From positions 1-36,617 of the forward strand of contig MPMV01000044.1 of the NCBI GenBank assembly GCA_002238685.1: a stretch of DNA of 36,617 bases. The letters run 5' to 3'. The position numbers and the translations under genes were made by a program. This document shows positions 23,667-33,934 of the stretch, piece after piece. Below the pieces are notes generated by a model. The model did not search any database. It was given only the letters and a program-made list of their open reading frames with translations, and was not told the origin of the DNA. Origin of the DNA: a bacterium EF100-94H03 bin56. Its GTDB lineage: Bacteria > Pseudomonadota > Alphaproteobacteria > SP197. Within the stretch, counting starts at the first letter, position 1, and each line of letters opens with the position of its first letter.

Positions 23667-26600
23667 TAAGAGCTCCCGGAATAGGCCTGGAGCGGCTTGA
23701 CATCGAGACCGCCGGCCTTGAGAGCGGCAATGGCCTCGATCACCGCCCGGGCCCCTGGGATCGTCGTGACATACGGCACCTTCTTCATCAGCGCAGTGCG
23801 CCGCAGGCTGAAGCTGTCCGTGATCGATTTCGAGCCCTCGGTGGTGTTGATCAGAAGATCGATGCTGTCGTTCTTGAGGGCATCGACGATGTGTGGCGAT
23901 CCCTGGAGAACCTTGTTGATGTACTCGACCTCGAGGCCGGCCGCAGTCATCTCGCGCGCCGTGCCGCGCGTGGCGACGAGTCGAAATCCCATGTCGGCAA
24001 GCCGCCTGCCCAGTGCGACGGCGTGCGGCTTGTCGCGGTCGCGTACGGAGATGAAGACACAGCCCTTGCAGGGAAGGGCGCCACCGGCCGCCAGCTGTGC
24101 CTTGGCAAATGCGTGTCCGAAGTCGCCGTCGAGCCCCATCACTTCGCCGGTGGACTTCATTTCCGGGCCCAGAATGACATCCACTCCGGGAAAGCGGTTG
24201 AAGGGGAACACCGCTTCCTTGATGGCGATGTGGGTGACCTCGGGCGGGCTGAGACGGAAAGCGCCGAGAGATTCTCCTGCCATGACCCTTGCGGCAATCT
24301 TGGCGATCGGGACACCGATGGCCTTGGCGACAAAGGGAACGGTGCGGCTGGCACGGGGATTGACCTCCAGAACGAGGACCTTGCCGTCCTTCACCGCGAA
24401 CTGGATGTTGATCAGTCCCACTGTTCCCAGTTCCAGGGCCAGGGCTTCGGTCTGCTTCATCAGACCTTCGATGATGTCGGCTCCCAAAGAGTAGGGAGGA
24501 AGCGAGCACGCGGAGTCGCCTGAATGGACTCCCGCCTCCTCGATATGCTCCATGATCCCGGCAATGAAGACATCCCTGCCGTCCGACAGCGCATCGACAT
24601 CCACCTCGACGGCATCCTGGAGAAAGCGATCGACAAGAATGGGATGGTCTCCCGATACGATGACCGAGCGTTCCACGTAGACTGCCAGGGCATCATCGTC
24701 GTGGACGATTTCCATGGCCCTGCCGCCGAGCACGTAGCTGGGCCGCACGACAACGGGATAGCCAATACGCTCGGTGATCCGCAGGGCTTCATTGAGCGAC
24801 CGGCAGGTTCCGTTGGCCGGCTGTCTGAGGCCGAGATCATGAAGCAGCGCCTGGAAGCGCTTGCGGTCCTCCGCACGATCGATGGCATCGGGCGAGGTGC
24901 CGATGATGGGAATGTTCTCCTCCTCGAGCGCCCGCGCCAGGCCGAGTGGAGTCTGGCCGCCAAACTGTACGATGACGCCGATGAGGATTCCCCTCGCCAT
25001 TTCGGTGCGGGCGATCGCCACGACGTCCTCGACGGTCAACGGTTCGAAGTAGAGGCGGTCAGAAGTGTCGTAGTCCGTCGAGACGGTCTCGGGATTGCAG
25101 TTGACCATGATGGTCTCGATCCCGGCTTCCTTCAGACCGTAGCACGCGTGGACGCAGCAATAGTCGAACTCGATCCCCTGTCCGATCCGGTTGGGACCGC
25201 CACCAAGGATGATCACCTTCCTTGAATCGCTGACGTCCGATTCGTCTTCCGCAGGGACAACGCCGTCGCCTTCGTAGCAGCTGTACATGTAGGACGTGCT
25301 CGCCGGAAACTCGGCGGCACAGGTATCGATCCTCTTGAACACCGGCGTCACGGCGAGACGTTCCCGACGCACCCTGACGCAGCGTTCCGTCACCCCGGCC
25401 AGGGCAGCCAGCCGGCGGTCCGAGAATCCGAGTTTCTTGATCTCGAGGAAGCCCCGCGCGTCGTCGGGAAGACCATTGCCGGCCACCGTTTCCTCAGCCT
25501 CGACGATGCGACGGATCTGGCCCAGGAACCAGGGGTCATAGCGGGTGATGCCATGAATGGTGCCATCATCGAGACCGCGACGCATCGCTTCGGCGATGGC
25601 GAGAAGACGGTCGGGAGAAGGACGCGCCAGACGGGCGACGATGCCGTCCTTCGACGCGTCATCGAAGACGACCGGATCGAGGCCCGTGAGACCCGTTTCC
25701 ATGGAGCGCAGCGCCTTTTGCAGAGCTTCTGCAAAGGATCTACCGATTGCCATCACCTCGCCAACGGACTTCATGGACGTGGTGAGTTCAGCCTTTGTCC
25801 CGGGAAACTTCTCGAAGGTGAAGCGCGGCATCTTGACGACGCAGTAGTCGATGGTCGGCTCGAAACTCGCCGGCGTCACGCGCGTGATGTCGTTGCGGAC
25901 CTCGTCGAGGGTGTAGCCGACGGCGAGTTTGGCGGCGACCTTGGCAATGGGAAAACCGGTCGCCTTCGAAGCCAGTGCCGAAGACCGCGACACGCGCGGA
26001 TTCATCTCGACCACGATCATGCGGCCATCGGCGGGGTTGATGGCGAACTGGACGTTGGAACCGCCGGTGTCGACGCCGATCTCCCGCAGCACGGCGATCG
26101 AGGCATCGCGCATGATCTGGAATTCCTTGTCGGTCAGGGTCAGTGTCGGTGCCACTGTCACGCTGTCGCCGGTGTGGATTCCCATCGGATCGATGTTCTC
26201 GATGGAGCACACGATGATGCAGTTGTCGACGCGATCGCGCACGACCTCCATCTCGTACTCCTTCCAGCCGAGGATCGACTCCTCGATCAGGACCTCGCTG
26301 GTCGGGCTCGCCTCGAGTCCCCGGCGGACGATGTCCGAGAACTCCTCGCGGTTGTAGGCGATGCCACCGCCTGTTCCGCCGAGCGTGAAGCTCGGGCGGA
26401 TGATGGCCGGCAGACCGATGTCCTGGAGAGCTTCGCAGGCTTGATCAAGTGAATGGGCGAGGACGCTGCGGGCGCATTCGAGGCCGATTCGGCTCATCGC
26501 ATCGCGGAAGAGTTCCCGGTCCTCGGCCTTGTCGATCGCCTCCCTGGAGGCACCGATCAGTTCCGTGCCGCAGGCATCGAGGACCCCCATGCGGGCGAGA

Positions 26601-26902
26601 CTCAACGCCGTGTTGAGGGCGGTCTGTCCCCCCATCGTCGGCAGCAATGCGTCGGGGCGTTCCCTTTCGATGATGCGGGCGACGATCTCCGGGGTCACCG
26701 GTTCGACGTAGGTGGCGTCCGCCATGGCGGGGTCGGTCATGATGGTCGCCGGATTCGAGTTGACAAGAATGATGCGGTATCCCTCGTCCTTGAGGGCCTT
26801 GACCGCCTGTGTGCCCGAGTAATCGAATTCGCACGCCTGGCCGATGATGATCGGTCCGGCGCCAATGATCAGGATCGATTCAATGTCGGTGCGCGCTGGC
26901 AT
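23666..26902 (-). CDS. carB: Carbamoyl-phosphate synthase large chain
   Basis: The 1078-residue subunit makes carbamoyl phosphate for arginine and pyrimidine synthesis. Two homologous synthetase halves are visible, each with an ATP-grasp domain. The first starts at [22 protein letters not shown] and includes [16 protein letters not shown]. The second starts at [21 protein letters not shown] near residue 565 and includes [16 protein letters not shown]-terminal MGS-like allosteric domain follows ([25 protein letters not shown]). Length is standard. The ATG has GGAGAG 4 bases upstream. It lies about 95 bases downstream of carA, is co-directional and is followed by the coupled ELM1-family gene. 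Confidence 0.98.
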   Translation of the reverse strand: MPARTDIESILIIGAGPIIIGQACEFDYSGTQAVKALKDEGYRIILVNSNPATIMTDPAMADATYVEPVTPEIVARIIERERPDALLPTMGGQTALNTALSLARMGVLDACGTELIGASREAIDKAEDRELFRDAMSRIGLECARSVLAHSLDQACEALQDIGLPAIIRPSFTLGGTGGGIAYNREEFSDIVRRGLEASPTSEVLIEESILGWKEYEMEVVRDRVDNCIIVCSIENIDPMGIHTGDSVTVAPTLTLTDKEFQIMRDASIAVLREIGVDTGGSNVQFAINPADGRMIVVEMNPRVSRSSALASKATGFPIAKVAAKLAVGYTLDEVRNDITRVTPASFEPTIDYCVVKMPRFTFEKFPGTKAELTTSMKSVGEVMAIGRSFAEALQKALRSMETGLTGLDPVVFDDASKDGIVARLARPSPDRLLAIAEAMRRGLDDGTIHGITRYDPWFLGQIRRIVEAEETVAGNGLPDDARGFLEIKKLGFSDRRLAALAGVTERCVRVRRERLAVTPVFKRIDTCAAEFPASTSYMYSCYEGDGVVPAEDESDVSDSRKVIILGGGPNRIGQGIEFDYCCVHACYGLKEAGIETIMVNCNPETVSTDYDTSDRLYFEPLTVEDVVAIARTEMARGILIGVIVQFGGQTPLGLARALEEENIPIIGTSPDAIDRAEDRKRFQALLHDLGLRQPANGTCRSLNEALRITERIGYPVVVRPSYVLGGRAMEIVHDDDALAVYVERSVIVSGDHPILVDRFLQDAVEVDVDALSDGRDVFIAGIMEHIEEAGVHSGDSACSLPPYSLGADIIEGLMKQTEALALELGTVGLINIQFAVKDGKVLVLEVNPRASRTVPFVAKAIGVPIAKIAARVMAGESLGAFRLSPPEVTHIAIKEAVFPFNRFPGVDVILGPEMKSTGEVMGLDGDFGHAFAKAQLAAGGALPCKGCVFISVRDRDKPHAVALGRRLADMGFRLVATRGTAREMTAAGLEVEYINKVLQGSPHIVDALKNDSIDLLINTTEGSKSITDSFSLRRTALMKKVPYVTTIPGARAVIEAIAALKAGGLDVKPLQAYSGSS

Positions 26903-26997
26903 GACTCTCCAGGATTCCCGGGACGTGGCCCCGAAGGGCGGCCCCCGGTGCTGACCGGTCCGCACCCGTGCGGGCGATGATTGCCTTGTCCGTGCGG

Positions 26998-28152
26998 TCA
27001 GGCATGGTTCTCCATGGCGTTGATGAAGGACCGGAAGAGGTAGTGGCTGTCCTGTGGTCCGGGACTCGCTTCGGGATGGTACTGGACAGAGAAGACGGGC
27101 TTTTCCCTGATCCTGAAGCCGGCCAGAGTGCCGTCGAAGAGTGATACGTGGGTGATCAGGGCATTCCCGGGAAGACTGTCGGGGTCGACGACAAATCCGT
27201 GGTTCTGGCAAGTGATCTCCACCTTGCCGGTTTCCAGGTTTCTCACAGGGTGGTTGGCCCCGCGGTGACCGTTCACCATCTTCAGGGTTCTCGCACCAAG
27301 CGCCAGCGCCAGCAGCTGGTGGCCCAGGCAGATCCCGAAAACCGGTTTTCCGGTTTCCAGGAGGTCTCGGATCACAGGTACCGCCCATGTTCCGGTGGCG
27401 GCGGGATCGCCTGGCCCATTGGAAAGAAAGATGCCATCGGGACGATGACGCATGATGTCAGCGATGCCGGATGTTGCCGGCACGACTGTCACCCGGCAGC
27501 CCAGGGAGACGAGATGGCGCAGGATATTCCGCTTTACCCCGTAGTCCACGGCGACGACATGGCGGTGCGGCGACGGCCCGACGGCATGGCCACACTGCAG
27601 CGACCAGGTGCCTTCGGTCCAGGTGTAGGTCTGCCGGCAGGTGACTTCGCGGGCAAGATCCATGCCTTCGAGTCCCGGCCAGGCAGCGAGTTCATCGGCG
27701 AGCCCGGGGCAATCGATGATGCCGTGATCGATGCCGGCCGTCTGGAATCCGCGGGATCGCACCAGCCGGGTAAGGCGGCGCGTATCGATTCCGGTGATGC
27801 CGACGAGCTTGTTGGCGCGCAGCCATCCGTCAAAATGCCCGCTGGCGCGAAAGCTCGAGGGATCGGTGATCGCATCGCGGATCACAATGCCGCGGGCCGC
27901 AGGTGTCAGTGCCTCGATATCCTCGCCGTTGGCGCCGGTGTTTCCGATATGGGGGAAGGTGAAGGTGATGATCTGTCCGGCGTACGAGGGATCCGTGACG
28001 ATCTCCTGATAACCGGTCATCGCGGTATTGAAACACAGTTCGCCGATGGCGCGGCCGGTGGCGCCGATTCCTTGACCCCAGAACACCGAACCATCCGCGA
28101 GCATGATGCACGCCGTGGCCCACGGCGGCGGCTGTGAAACGCATGGGGACAT
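26998..28152 (-). CDS. carA: Carbamoyl-phosphate synthase small chain (glutamine amidotransferase)
   Basis: The 384-residue glutaminase subunit hydrolyses glutamine and channels ammonia to CarB. The N-terminal domain shows [13 protein letters not shown] and [25 protein letters not shown]. The class I amidotransferase domain has the nucleophile elbow [16 protein letters not shown] near residue 265, NHGFVVD near 310 and the His/Glu pair in [18 protein letters not shown] near 350. Length is normal. A good promoter lies just upstream and leaves a short leader of about 23 bases. There is no strong Shine-Dalgarno site, so the exact Met is less certain. Confidence 0.97.
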   Translation of the reverse strand: MSPCVSQPPPWATACIMLADGSVFWGQGIGATGRAIGELCFNTAMTGYQEIVTDPSYAGQIITFTFPHIGNTGANGEDIEALTPAARGIVIRDAITDPSSFRASGHFDGWLRANKLVGITGIDTRRLTRLVRSRGFQTAGIDHGIIDCPGLADELAAWPGLEGMDLAREVTCRQTYTWTEGTWSLQCGHAVGPSPHRHVVAVDYGVKRNILRHLVSLGCRVTVVPATSGIADIMRHRPDGIFLSNGPGDPAATGTWAVPVIRDLLETGKPVFGICLGHQLLALALGARTLKMVNGHRGANHPVRNLETGKVEITCQNHGFVVDPDSLPGNALITHVSLFDGTLAGFRIREKPVFSVQYHPEASPGPQDSHYLFRSFINAMENHA

Positions 28153-28181
28153 GGAAGTCGGCCAAGGAGTGACGTTGCCGG

Positions 28182-28210
28182 ACTATAGGGATGCACGGTC
28201 TCGGGGTCAA
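28182..28210 (-). promoter_or_regulatory. Sigma70-type promoter of carAB
   Basis: On the minus strand, TTGACC (28205-28210) and TATAGT (28182-28187) are separated by exactly 17 bases. Both boxes match the vegetative consensus at five of six positions. Transcription would start around 28175, upstream of carA. Confidence 0.65.
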
Positions 28211-28363
28211 GCGCACATGGAGGAATAAACATCACATTATCACGTCGTTGGAATCTATCCACCGGAGTCGGATGCAGACCGTGCGAGGGAAACGACTCGC
28301 CCTTGGCGGCAATCTGATGTAAGGCTCAGCCACCGTTGCAACCAGGTGGTCAAGATCAGCGCG

Positions 28364-28822
28364 ATGTCCATCAGGCAAGAGATCACTGGAGCCCTCAAGC
28401 AGGCAGTCAAGACCCAGGATCGGCTCGCGACGTCGACATTGAGACTCGTCATCGCCGCCCTCAAGGATCACGAGATCGCATCACGCGCCAACGGTGTCAG
28501 CCAGATGGTGAGTGACGAGCAGGCGATCGGCATTCTGGCCAAGATGGTGCGTCAGAGACGGGAGGCGGCCGAGCAGTTCCGCAAGGGAGACCGGACGGAC
28601 CTGGTGGACCGGGAGGAAGCGGAGGTCTCCATCATCACACGTTTCATGCCGCGCCCGATGGACCCGGAAGAACTGGCCCGTTGCGTTGATGTCGCCATAG
28701 TCGAGTGTGACGCCTTGAGCCTCAAGGACATGGGCCGGGTCATGGCCTTGCTCAAGACATCCTATCCGGGACGCTTCGACGGCGCTGCAGCGAGTGCTCT
28801 GGTCAGGAAACGGCTCGGCTGA
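28364..28822 (+). CDS. yqeY: GatB/YqeY domain protein
   Basis: The 152-residue protein fits the YqeY family, which resembles the tail domain of the GatB amidotransferase subunit and may bind tRNA. Supporting segments are MSIRQEITGALKQAVKTQDRL, STLRLVIAALKDHEI near residue 25, MVRQRREAAEQFRKGDRTDLVDREEAE near 62, MPRPMDPEE near 100 and ALLKTSYPGRFDGAAASALVRKRLG at the end. I chose the ATG giving MSIRQEIT as the family start; a GTG 18 bases upstream is in frame. It precedes dnaG by 11 bases, the usual arrangement in alphaproteobacteria, and the dnaG Shine-Dalgarno site overlaps its stop codon. Confidence 0.9.
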   Translation: MSIRQEITGALKQAVKTQDRLATSTLRLVIAALKDHEIASRANGVSQMVSDEQAIGILAKMVRQRREAAEQFRKGDRTDLVDREEAEVSIITRFMPRPMDPEELARCVDVAIVECDALSLKDMGRVMALLKTSYPGRFDGAAASALVRKRLG

Positions 28823-28833
28823 GGAGGACCAAG

Positions 28834-30702
28834 GTGCTGTTCACCCCGGAATTCCTGGAAGAGATCAGAGCGCGCATACTCCTCTCCGAGGTCATAAGCT
28901 CCGCAGTCCGCCTGGAGCGCCGTGGCAGCGAGTATGTCGGGTTGTGTCCCTTTCATCAGGAAAAGTCGCCGTCCTTCACGGTCACCGACTCCAAGGGTTT
29001 CTATCACTGCTTCGGCTGCGGCGCGCACGGTGATGTCATCCGCTATGTAGTGGAGACCGAGAACCTGTCGTTTCCCGAGGCCGTGGAGAGGCTTGCCGGG
29101 CGGGCCGGTCTCGCGATGCCTGAACGCAGTCCGGAGCAACGGGAGCGTTATCGCCGCGCCGCAACCCTCCACGATGTCCTCGAGGAGGCCAGCCACTGGT
29201 TTGAACGCCAGTTGGCCGGCAGCGCCGGAAACCGGGCCCGGGCCTATCTTTCGGAGCGCCGCGTCAGCGACACCATGCGGGAGCGGTTTCGTCTGGGTTA
29301 CGCGCCAGACGAGCGCAACCGTCTGATGCGTCATCTCACCGGCAAGGGCATCTCGCGGGAACTGATCATCGAGGCGGGCCTTGCCTTCGTTGGCGACAGC
29401 GACCGCGAGCCGGTTGACCGCTTCCGTCACCGGTTGATTTTTCCCATCACCGATCGCAATGGCCGTGTCGCCGGATTTGGCGGCCGGGCGATGGGCAACC
29501 AGAAGGCCAAGTACCTCAATTCGCCGGAAACACCGGTCTTCCACAAGGGCCACCTGCTGTACGGCTTCACCGAAGCGCGCAAACCGGCGCACGATGCCGG
29601 ATCGGTGGTTGTCGTCGAGGGCTACATGGATGCCATCGCTCTCGTCCAGGCGGGGATTCGGCACGTCGTCGCTCCTCTCGGGACCGCACTGACCGAGGGC
29701 CACCTCGCCCTGTTGTGGAAGCTGGCTGATGAACCTGTGCTTTGTTTCGACGGTGACACCGCGGGATACTCCGCTGCCTGCCGCGCCATGGAGAGGGCGT
29801 TGCCCGTTCTCAGGGCAGGCAAGTCCCTGCGTTTCGTGCTGCTCGCAGACGGCATGGACCCCGACGACATCGTCAGGGTCCGCGGGGCCGAGTCCATGCG
29901 GGAGTTGATCGACCGGGCGATTCCCCTGATGGACATGCTCTGGCAGAGCCGCACCCGGGGACGGACACTGGAGACTCCCGAACGCCGCGCCGGTCTGGAA
30001 AGGGAGCTGATGACTGCGGTCGGAACAATCGCCGACCGGGCCGTTGGCCACTACTACCGCGGCGAGGTCAGCCAGCGACTGAAGGCCGCCTTCGGTCCGC
30101 CGCGATACAGGGGCGACCGCCTGCGGCCGGGAGAGCGCCGCCGACTTGACCGCCGGAGGAGGGAGTCATGGACATATCACCGCGGTGTGGAACCGGTACC
30201 CGGCAGCGTTCCCGGCGGCGGACCGGCGGGTGACGCTCACCTTGCCGAGCGGGCGCTTGTCGCCATCCCCTTCCTCTATCCGGGGCTTCTCGACAGGATT
30301 GCCGAGTCCCTTGCCGGTGTGACCTTTCTCGATTCACGCCACGAACAGCTGCAACAGTGTCTCATCGGGGCCTGCGAGGCCGATGGAGACCTTGACAACC
30401 GGACCATATCGGACCACCTGACAGCGGCAGGTCTTGCAGACCTGATGAAGGATGTGGTTCAGGCGGGGAACTTTTCCTGCCTTGTCATGGAAACGGTTGG
30501 CGAGGCGGAAGACCTGTGGCACCACGTCCACGATCTTCACCGGTGCCGCAATGTCCTGGGCCAGGAGATTCGTGCCGATGCCGATGCCTGGGAAAACGAT
30601 CCCACGGCACAGGCCTGGCAGCGGCTGGTGGCCAAGATCGAGGAGAGAGAGGGCTGGCAGGGACGGGTGCTCGCCGATGATGACGCGCAGGAAACCGGAT
30701 GA
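28834..30702 (+). CDS. dnaG: DNA primase
   Basis: The 622-residue primase makes RNA primers for replication. It has the CHC2 zinc finger (VGLCPFHQEKSPSF, then YHCFGCGAHGD) near residues 35-65, the catalytic Toprim core with VVVEGYMDAIAL near 265 and CFDGDTAGYSAA near 305, and a C-terminal helicase-binding region (VAKIEEREG). A lower-similarity linker around residues 415-455, rich in Arg/Pro/Gly, separates core and tail but the frame is continuous. The GTG start follows GAGGAGG at a 6-base distance. The gene is co-directional with yqeY and rpoD. Confidence 0.97.
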   Translation: MLFTPEFLEEIRARILLSEVISSAVRLERRGSEYVGLCPFHQEKSPSFTVTDSKGFYHCFGCGAHGDVIRYVVETENLSFPEAVERLAGRAGLAMPERSPEQRERYRRAATLHDVLEEASHWFERQLAGSAGNRARAYLSERRVSDTMRERFRLGYAPDERNRLMRHLTGKGISRELIIEAGLAFVGDSDREPVDRFRHRLIFPITDRNGRVAGFGGRAMGNQKAKYLNSPETPVFHKGHLLYGFTEARKPAHDAGSVVVVEGYMDAIALVQAGIRHVVAPLGTALTEGHLALLWKLADEPVLCFDGDTAGYSAACRAMERALPVLRAGKSLRFVLLADGMDPDDIVRVRGAESMRELIDRAIPLMDMLWQSRTRGRTLETPERRAGLERELMTAVGTIADRAVGHYYRGEVSQRLKAAFGPPRYRGDRLRPGERRRLDRRRRESWTYHRGVEPVPGSVPGGGPAGDAHLAERALVAIPFLYPGLLDRIAESLAGVTFLDSRHEQLQQCLIGACEADGDLDNRTISDHLTAAGLADLMKDVVQAGNFSCLVMETVGEAEDLWHHVHDLHRCRNVLGQEIRADADAWENDPTAQAWQRLVAKIEEREGWQGRVLADDDAQETG

Positions 30703-30751
30703 TTCCCTGAAGGGTTGTACAGTGGCCCCATCCAGCCGGGGTGCCGATTCG

Positions 30752-30760
30752 TGGTATACT
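30752..30760 (+). promoter_or_regulatory. Extended -10 promoter candidate for rpoD
   Basis: TGGTATACT, a TGn-extended -10 element with five of six matches in TATACT, lies about 40 bases before the rpoD ATG. No good -35 box is present at 17 bases, which is tolerated by extended -10 promoters. An internal promoter for rpoD is a common arrangement in this operon type. Confidence 0.5.
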
Positions 30761-30797
30761 GTCGCGCGTCAGATTCGCGGTTAGGGAGAGTTCGGAC

Positions 30798-32711
30798 ATG
30801 GCGACCTATACGGCCGAAGTCGAATCCGGTGACGGTGTCGAGGATCCTCTGCTCGACAACGTGAATGTCGCCATCAAGAAAATGCTGATGCGCAGCAAGG
30901 AACGAGGCTACGTGACCGTTGACGAGATCAACGAGACGCTTCCTTCCGAAGAGTTCTCGTCCGAGCAGATCGAGGATTCGATGACCAAGCTCTCGCAGAT
31001 GGGCATCATCGTCGTCGAAAGCGAGGAGCCCGAGGAGCCGGTCGAGGACAAGACAAAGGTGGTCGTTCAGAACAAGACGCCTGCCCAGGCATCGTCTACG
31101 GCGGAATTCGGCTACACGGACGACCCGGTGCGCATGTACCTGCGTGAAATGGGCCGGGTCGACCTGCTCTCCCGGGAGGGGGAAATTGCCATCTCCAAGC
31201 GCATCGAGGCCGGCCGAGGGCGCATGATTCGCGGCATCTTCGAGAGCCCGATGACCCTGGGGAAAATCGTCGACTGGCGTGACGACATTGCCGAGAAAAG
31301 CAGTCTGTTGCGCGAGATCATCGATCTCGATGCCACCTATGCGGCCCTCGTGGAAGCAGCCGACAAGCCGGAGTCACCGGCCGATGGAACCGGAGAGGCC
31401 GACAGCGATTCCGAGGACGACGTCGACGATGACGGCAACACCATGACTCTGGCGGCGATGGAGCAGGCCGTCATGCCGGAGATTACGGCGACGTTCGACA
31501 AGATTGCCAAGCTCTACCAGCGTCTGGAAATCGCCCAGGAAAAGTACCTGGATGCACGGTTCAGCGGACGGGAACCTTCTCCTGCCGTCAGAGCGCGTCA
31601 CAAGAAGCTGCGCGATGACGTTGCCAAGGTCGTCCGCACGATCAGGCTCCACAACAACTGTGTCGAGCTCCTCGTCGACATCCATCAGGGAACCATCCGC
31701 AAGCTCACCAAACAGGAGAGTGCACTCGTCCGCGCCGCCAGGCGGCGCGGTATCAAGCGCGAGGAATTTCTCGAGGAGTACGTGGGCCGCGAGCTCGATG
31801 TTTCGTGGCCGGATCGCATCGCCGCACTTGATGATCCCAGGTGGCGAAAGTTTGCCGGCGCCGATGCCCGGATCATCGCTGAAGCCCGGCAGCAAATCGC
31901 CGAGGTGGCCGTCGATTCGGGTCTCGATATCAGCGAGTTCAAGCGCATCGTGCGCGTTGTCCAGAAGGGGGAGAAGGAGGCAAGCCAGGCCAAGAAGGAG
32001 ATGGTGGAAGCCAACCTGCGGCTGGTCATTTCGATTGCCAAGAAGTACACCAACCGCGGCCTGCAGTTCCTCGACCTGATCCAGGAAGGCAACATCGGCC
32101 TGATGAAGGCGGTCGACAAGTTCGAGTACCGGCGGGGCTACAAGTTCTCGACCTACGCCACCTGGTGGATACGTCAGGCCATCACGCGGTCGATTGCCGA
32201 CCAGGCGAGGACGATCCGTATTCCGGTTCACATGATCGAGACGATCAACAAGCTCACCCGGACGAGCCGGCAGATGCTGCATGAGGTCGGTCGGGAACCC
32301 TCTCCCGAGGAGTTGGCGGAGAAGCTTGGCATGCCTCTGGAGAAAGTGCGCAAGGTGCTGAAGATCGCCCGTGAACCCATCAGTCTGGAGAATCCTGTTG
32401 GCGACGACGAGGACAGTCATATCGGTGATTTCATCGAGGACAAGAATGCGGTCCTGCCGATCGATGCGGCCATCGCTGCCAGCCTGCGCATTTCCTGTGC
32501 GGAGGTCCTCTCCACCCTGACGCCGCGCGAGGAGCGGGTGCTGCGCATGCGCTTCGGCATCGGCATGGAAACCGACCATACCCTCGAGGAGGTCGGCAAG
32601 CAGTTCTCTGTCACCCGCGAGCGCATACGGCAGATCGAGGCCAAGGCATTGAGGAAGCTCAAGCATCCAAGCCGCAGCCGCAAGCTCAGGAGCTACGCCA
32701 GAACTGACTGA
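30798..32711 (+). CDS. rpoD: RNA polymerase sigma factor RpoD (sigma 70)
   Basis: The 637-residue protein is the primary sigma factor. Region 1.1 is at the N-terminus ([24 protein letters not shown]). Region 1.2 is at [23 protein letters not shown] near residue 110, and an acidic non-conserved insert ([12 protein letters not shown]) lies near 210. Region 2 follows at [40 protein letters not shown], then [15 protein letters not shown] near 450. Region 4 ends with [21 protein letters not shown] and [26 protein letters not shown] chose the ATG after AGGGAGAG, which starts MATYTAEVE; an in-frame codon 57 bases upstream is less likely. The CAT-anticodon tRNA begins 12 bases after the stop, which is unusually close. 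Confidence 0.98.
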   Translation: MATYTAEVESGDGVEDPLLDNVNVAIKKMLMRSKERGYVTVDEINETLPSEEFSSEQIEDSMTKLSQMGIIVVESEEPEEPVEDKTKVVVQNKTPAQASSTAEFGYTDDPVRMYLREMGRVDLLSREGEIAISKRIEAGRGRMIRGIFESPMTLGKIVDWRDDIAEKSSLLREIIDLDATYAALVEAADKPESPADGTGEADSDSEDDVDDDGNTMTLAAMEQAVMPEITATFDKIAKLYQRLEIAQEKYLDARFSGREPSPAVRARHKKLRDDVAKVVRTIRLHNNCVELLVDIHQGTIRKLTKQESALVRAARRRGIKREEFLEEYVGRELDVSWPDRIAALDDPRWRKFAGADARIIAEARQQIAEVAVDSGLDISEFKRIVRVVQKGEKEASQAKKEMVEANLRLVISIAKKYTNRGLQFLDLIQEGNIGLMKAVDKFEYRRGYKFSTYATWWIRQAITRSIADQARTIRIPVHMIETINKLTRTSRQMLHEVGREPSPEELAEKLGMPLEKVRKVLKIAREPISLENPVGDDEDSHIGDFIEDKNAVLPIDAAIAASLRISCAEVLSTLTPREERVLRMRFGIGMETDHTLEEVGKQFSVTRERIRQIEAKALRKLKHPSRSRKLRSYARTD

Positions 32712-32723
32712 AGGGCGGGAGAA

Positions 32724-32800
32724 GGGCCTGTAGCTCAACTGGTCAGAGCCGGCCGCTCATAACGGTCTGGTTGCAGGTTCGAGTCCTGCCGGGCCCACCA
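32724..32800 (+). tRNA. tRNA with CAT anticodon, probably tRNA-Ile2 (lysidine-modified, AUA-decoding)
   Basis: The 77-base cloverleaf is complete and includes the encoded 3' CCA. The acceptor stem GGGCCTG pairs with CGGGCCC, the D arm is GCTC/GAGC, the anticodon stem is GGCCG/CGGTC around loop CTCATAA (CAT at 32758-32760), and the T arm is GCAGG-TTCGAGT-CCTGC. In E. coli, TilS separates tRNA-Ile2 from elongator tRNA-Met by C4-G69 and C5-G68 pairs; both are present here (GGGCC), favouring Ile2. It is not an initiator by sequence type. It lies 12 bases after rpoD and 25 before tsaE, so it is probably cut from a longer transcript. Confidence 0.93.
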
Positions 32801-32825
32801 GTCCGCCCGTTCTTCCGGAGTTTCC

Positions 32826-33296
32826 TTGAACACCATCATGCCCGCCGACCAGGTTCGTGATCTCGCCGACATTGCCGCGCTCGAATGCCTGGCAGAAGAA
32901 CTTGGCGACATCCTCGGACCAGGTGACGTCGTGCTGCTCGAAGGCCCCATCGGTGTCGGCAAGACCCGCCTGGTGAGCGCCTTCGTGGCGGCCCTTGGAT
33001 CGACTGACCAGGTGACAAGTCCGACCTACACGCTGATGCATGTCTACGAAACGCCCAGCCTGCCGGTGTTGCATCTCGATGCCTACCGTCTGTCAGGGGT
33101 GGCCGAGTATCTCGACCTCGGGGCGGGGGACTTCGCCCACGATTCCATCACCATGGTGGAATGGGGTGACAGGGTTGCGGACGCCCATCCCGAACACCTC
33201 GGACTCGTTCTCGAGTTCGGCCGATCGGGCGAGACGTCCCGCCGCTGCACCATCAGACGACGCGGCCGGTCGTGGCCGCTTCCCGACACCCCGTGA
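32826..33296 (+). CDS. tsaE: tRNA t6A biosynthesis ATPase TsaE (YjeE)
   Basis: The 156-residue ATPase is needed for turnover of the TsaBD complex in N6-threonylcarbamoyl-adenosine synthesis at position 37 of ANN-decoding tRNAs. It has Walker A LLEGPIGVGKTRLVSAFV near residue 37, TSPTYTLMHVYE near 63, the Walker-B-like LHLDAYRLSG near 81 and MVEWGDRV near 108. The TTG start has GGAG 5 bases upstream; an ATG 12 bases further on is possible but too far from that site. Its stop overlaps the tsaB start as GTGA. Confidence 0.93.
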   Translation: MNTIMPADQVRDLADIAALECLAEELGDILGPGDVVLLEGPIGVGKTRLVSAFVAALGSTDQVTSPTYTLMHVYETPSLPVLHLDAYRLSGVAEYLDLGAGDFAHDSITMVEWGDRVADAHPEHLGLVLEFGRSGETSRRCTIRRRGRSWPLPDTP

Positions 33297-33934
33297 CCGC
33301 GATCCTCTGCATCGAGACTGCGGCGCCATCGATCATGGTGGCGTTTGGCGACTCCGATCGGGTTCTCTTCGAGGACAGGCCCGAAGGCGGAAGGGTCGAT
33401 GGACCGGTGTACCTTGCTGACGCGGTGCGCCGCGGTCTTGCCTGGACCGGTCTGCGGAAAGGCGATATCGATGCCGTCGCCGTCGACCTCGGACCTGGGG
33501 GCCTCACCGCGACACGCGGTGGTGTGACCTTCGCCAACGCGCTGGCCTGGGGCCTGGGAATCCCCCTCGTTCCGCTCGACTACTTCGATCTCGTCACGGC
33601 CGAGACCAGGGCCTCCTCCACGGTCGTCTGCATCAGGCCGACGACCGCTGGTCAGGGGTTCTTCAGGGAGGGGGAAGAGCCACTCATGGTCGACGACCTT
33701 GCCACGCTGGCCCGGAGTTGCCGTGACCGACAGCCGGACATCGTCCTGGCAGGCATCGTCACACCGGACGTGACGGCACTCTTCCCGGGTACCCGCATCG
33801 GCGCGGTTGCGGCAAGTGCCGTCACTCTGGTGCGCTGTGCGGGCGAGGCCTTCGCCGCCGGGCACTGCACACACGAACCCCTCGAGCCACTGACGGCGGC
33901 TTCCCTTGCGGCCGGAGGTGATGAGCGTGGTTGA
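33293..33934 (+). CDS. tsaB: t6A threonylcarbamoyltransferase subunit TsaB (YeaZ-like), divergent
   Basis: The 213-residue protein has the ASKHA fold expected of TsaB, the dimerisation partner of TsaD. It has ILCIETAAPSIMVAFGD at the N-terminus and DIDAVAVDLGPGGLTATRGGVTFANALAWGLGIPLVPL near residue 55-95. The canonical GPGSFTGLR motif reads GPGGLTATR here, so the protein is divergent. The role is supported by position between tsaE and tsaC in a four-gene t6A cluster. The GTG start overlaps the tsaE stop (GTGA), so translation is coupled. Its 3' end overlaps the start of tsaC by about 14 bases. It could in principle be another ASKHA-fold protein, but context makes TsaB the best call. Confidence 0.8.
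   Translation: MTAILCIETAAPSIMVAFGDSDRVLFEDRPEGGRVDGPVYLADAVRRGLAWTGLRKGDIDAVAVDLGPGGLTATRGGVTFANALAWGLGIPLVPLDYFDLVTAETRASSTVVCIRPTTAGQGFFREGEEPLMVDDLATLARSCRDRQPDIVLAGIVTPDVTALFPGTRIGAVAASAVTLVRCAGEAFAAGHCTHEPLEPLTAASLAAGGDERG

Noticed and set aside
22677..24509. Single 610-codon minus-strand protein
   Set aside because: Only the last 329 codons match the ELM1 family. The first part is an out-of-frame reading of carB, and a GTG with a good ribosome site marks the real start at 23666.
29950..30250. Frameshift in dnaG
   Set aside because: The Arg/Pro/Gly-rich linker looks odd, but the frame stays open and the expected C-terminal domain follows in the same frame.
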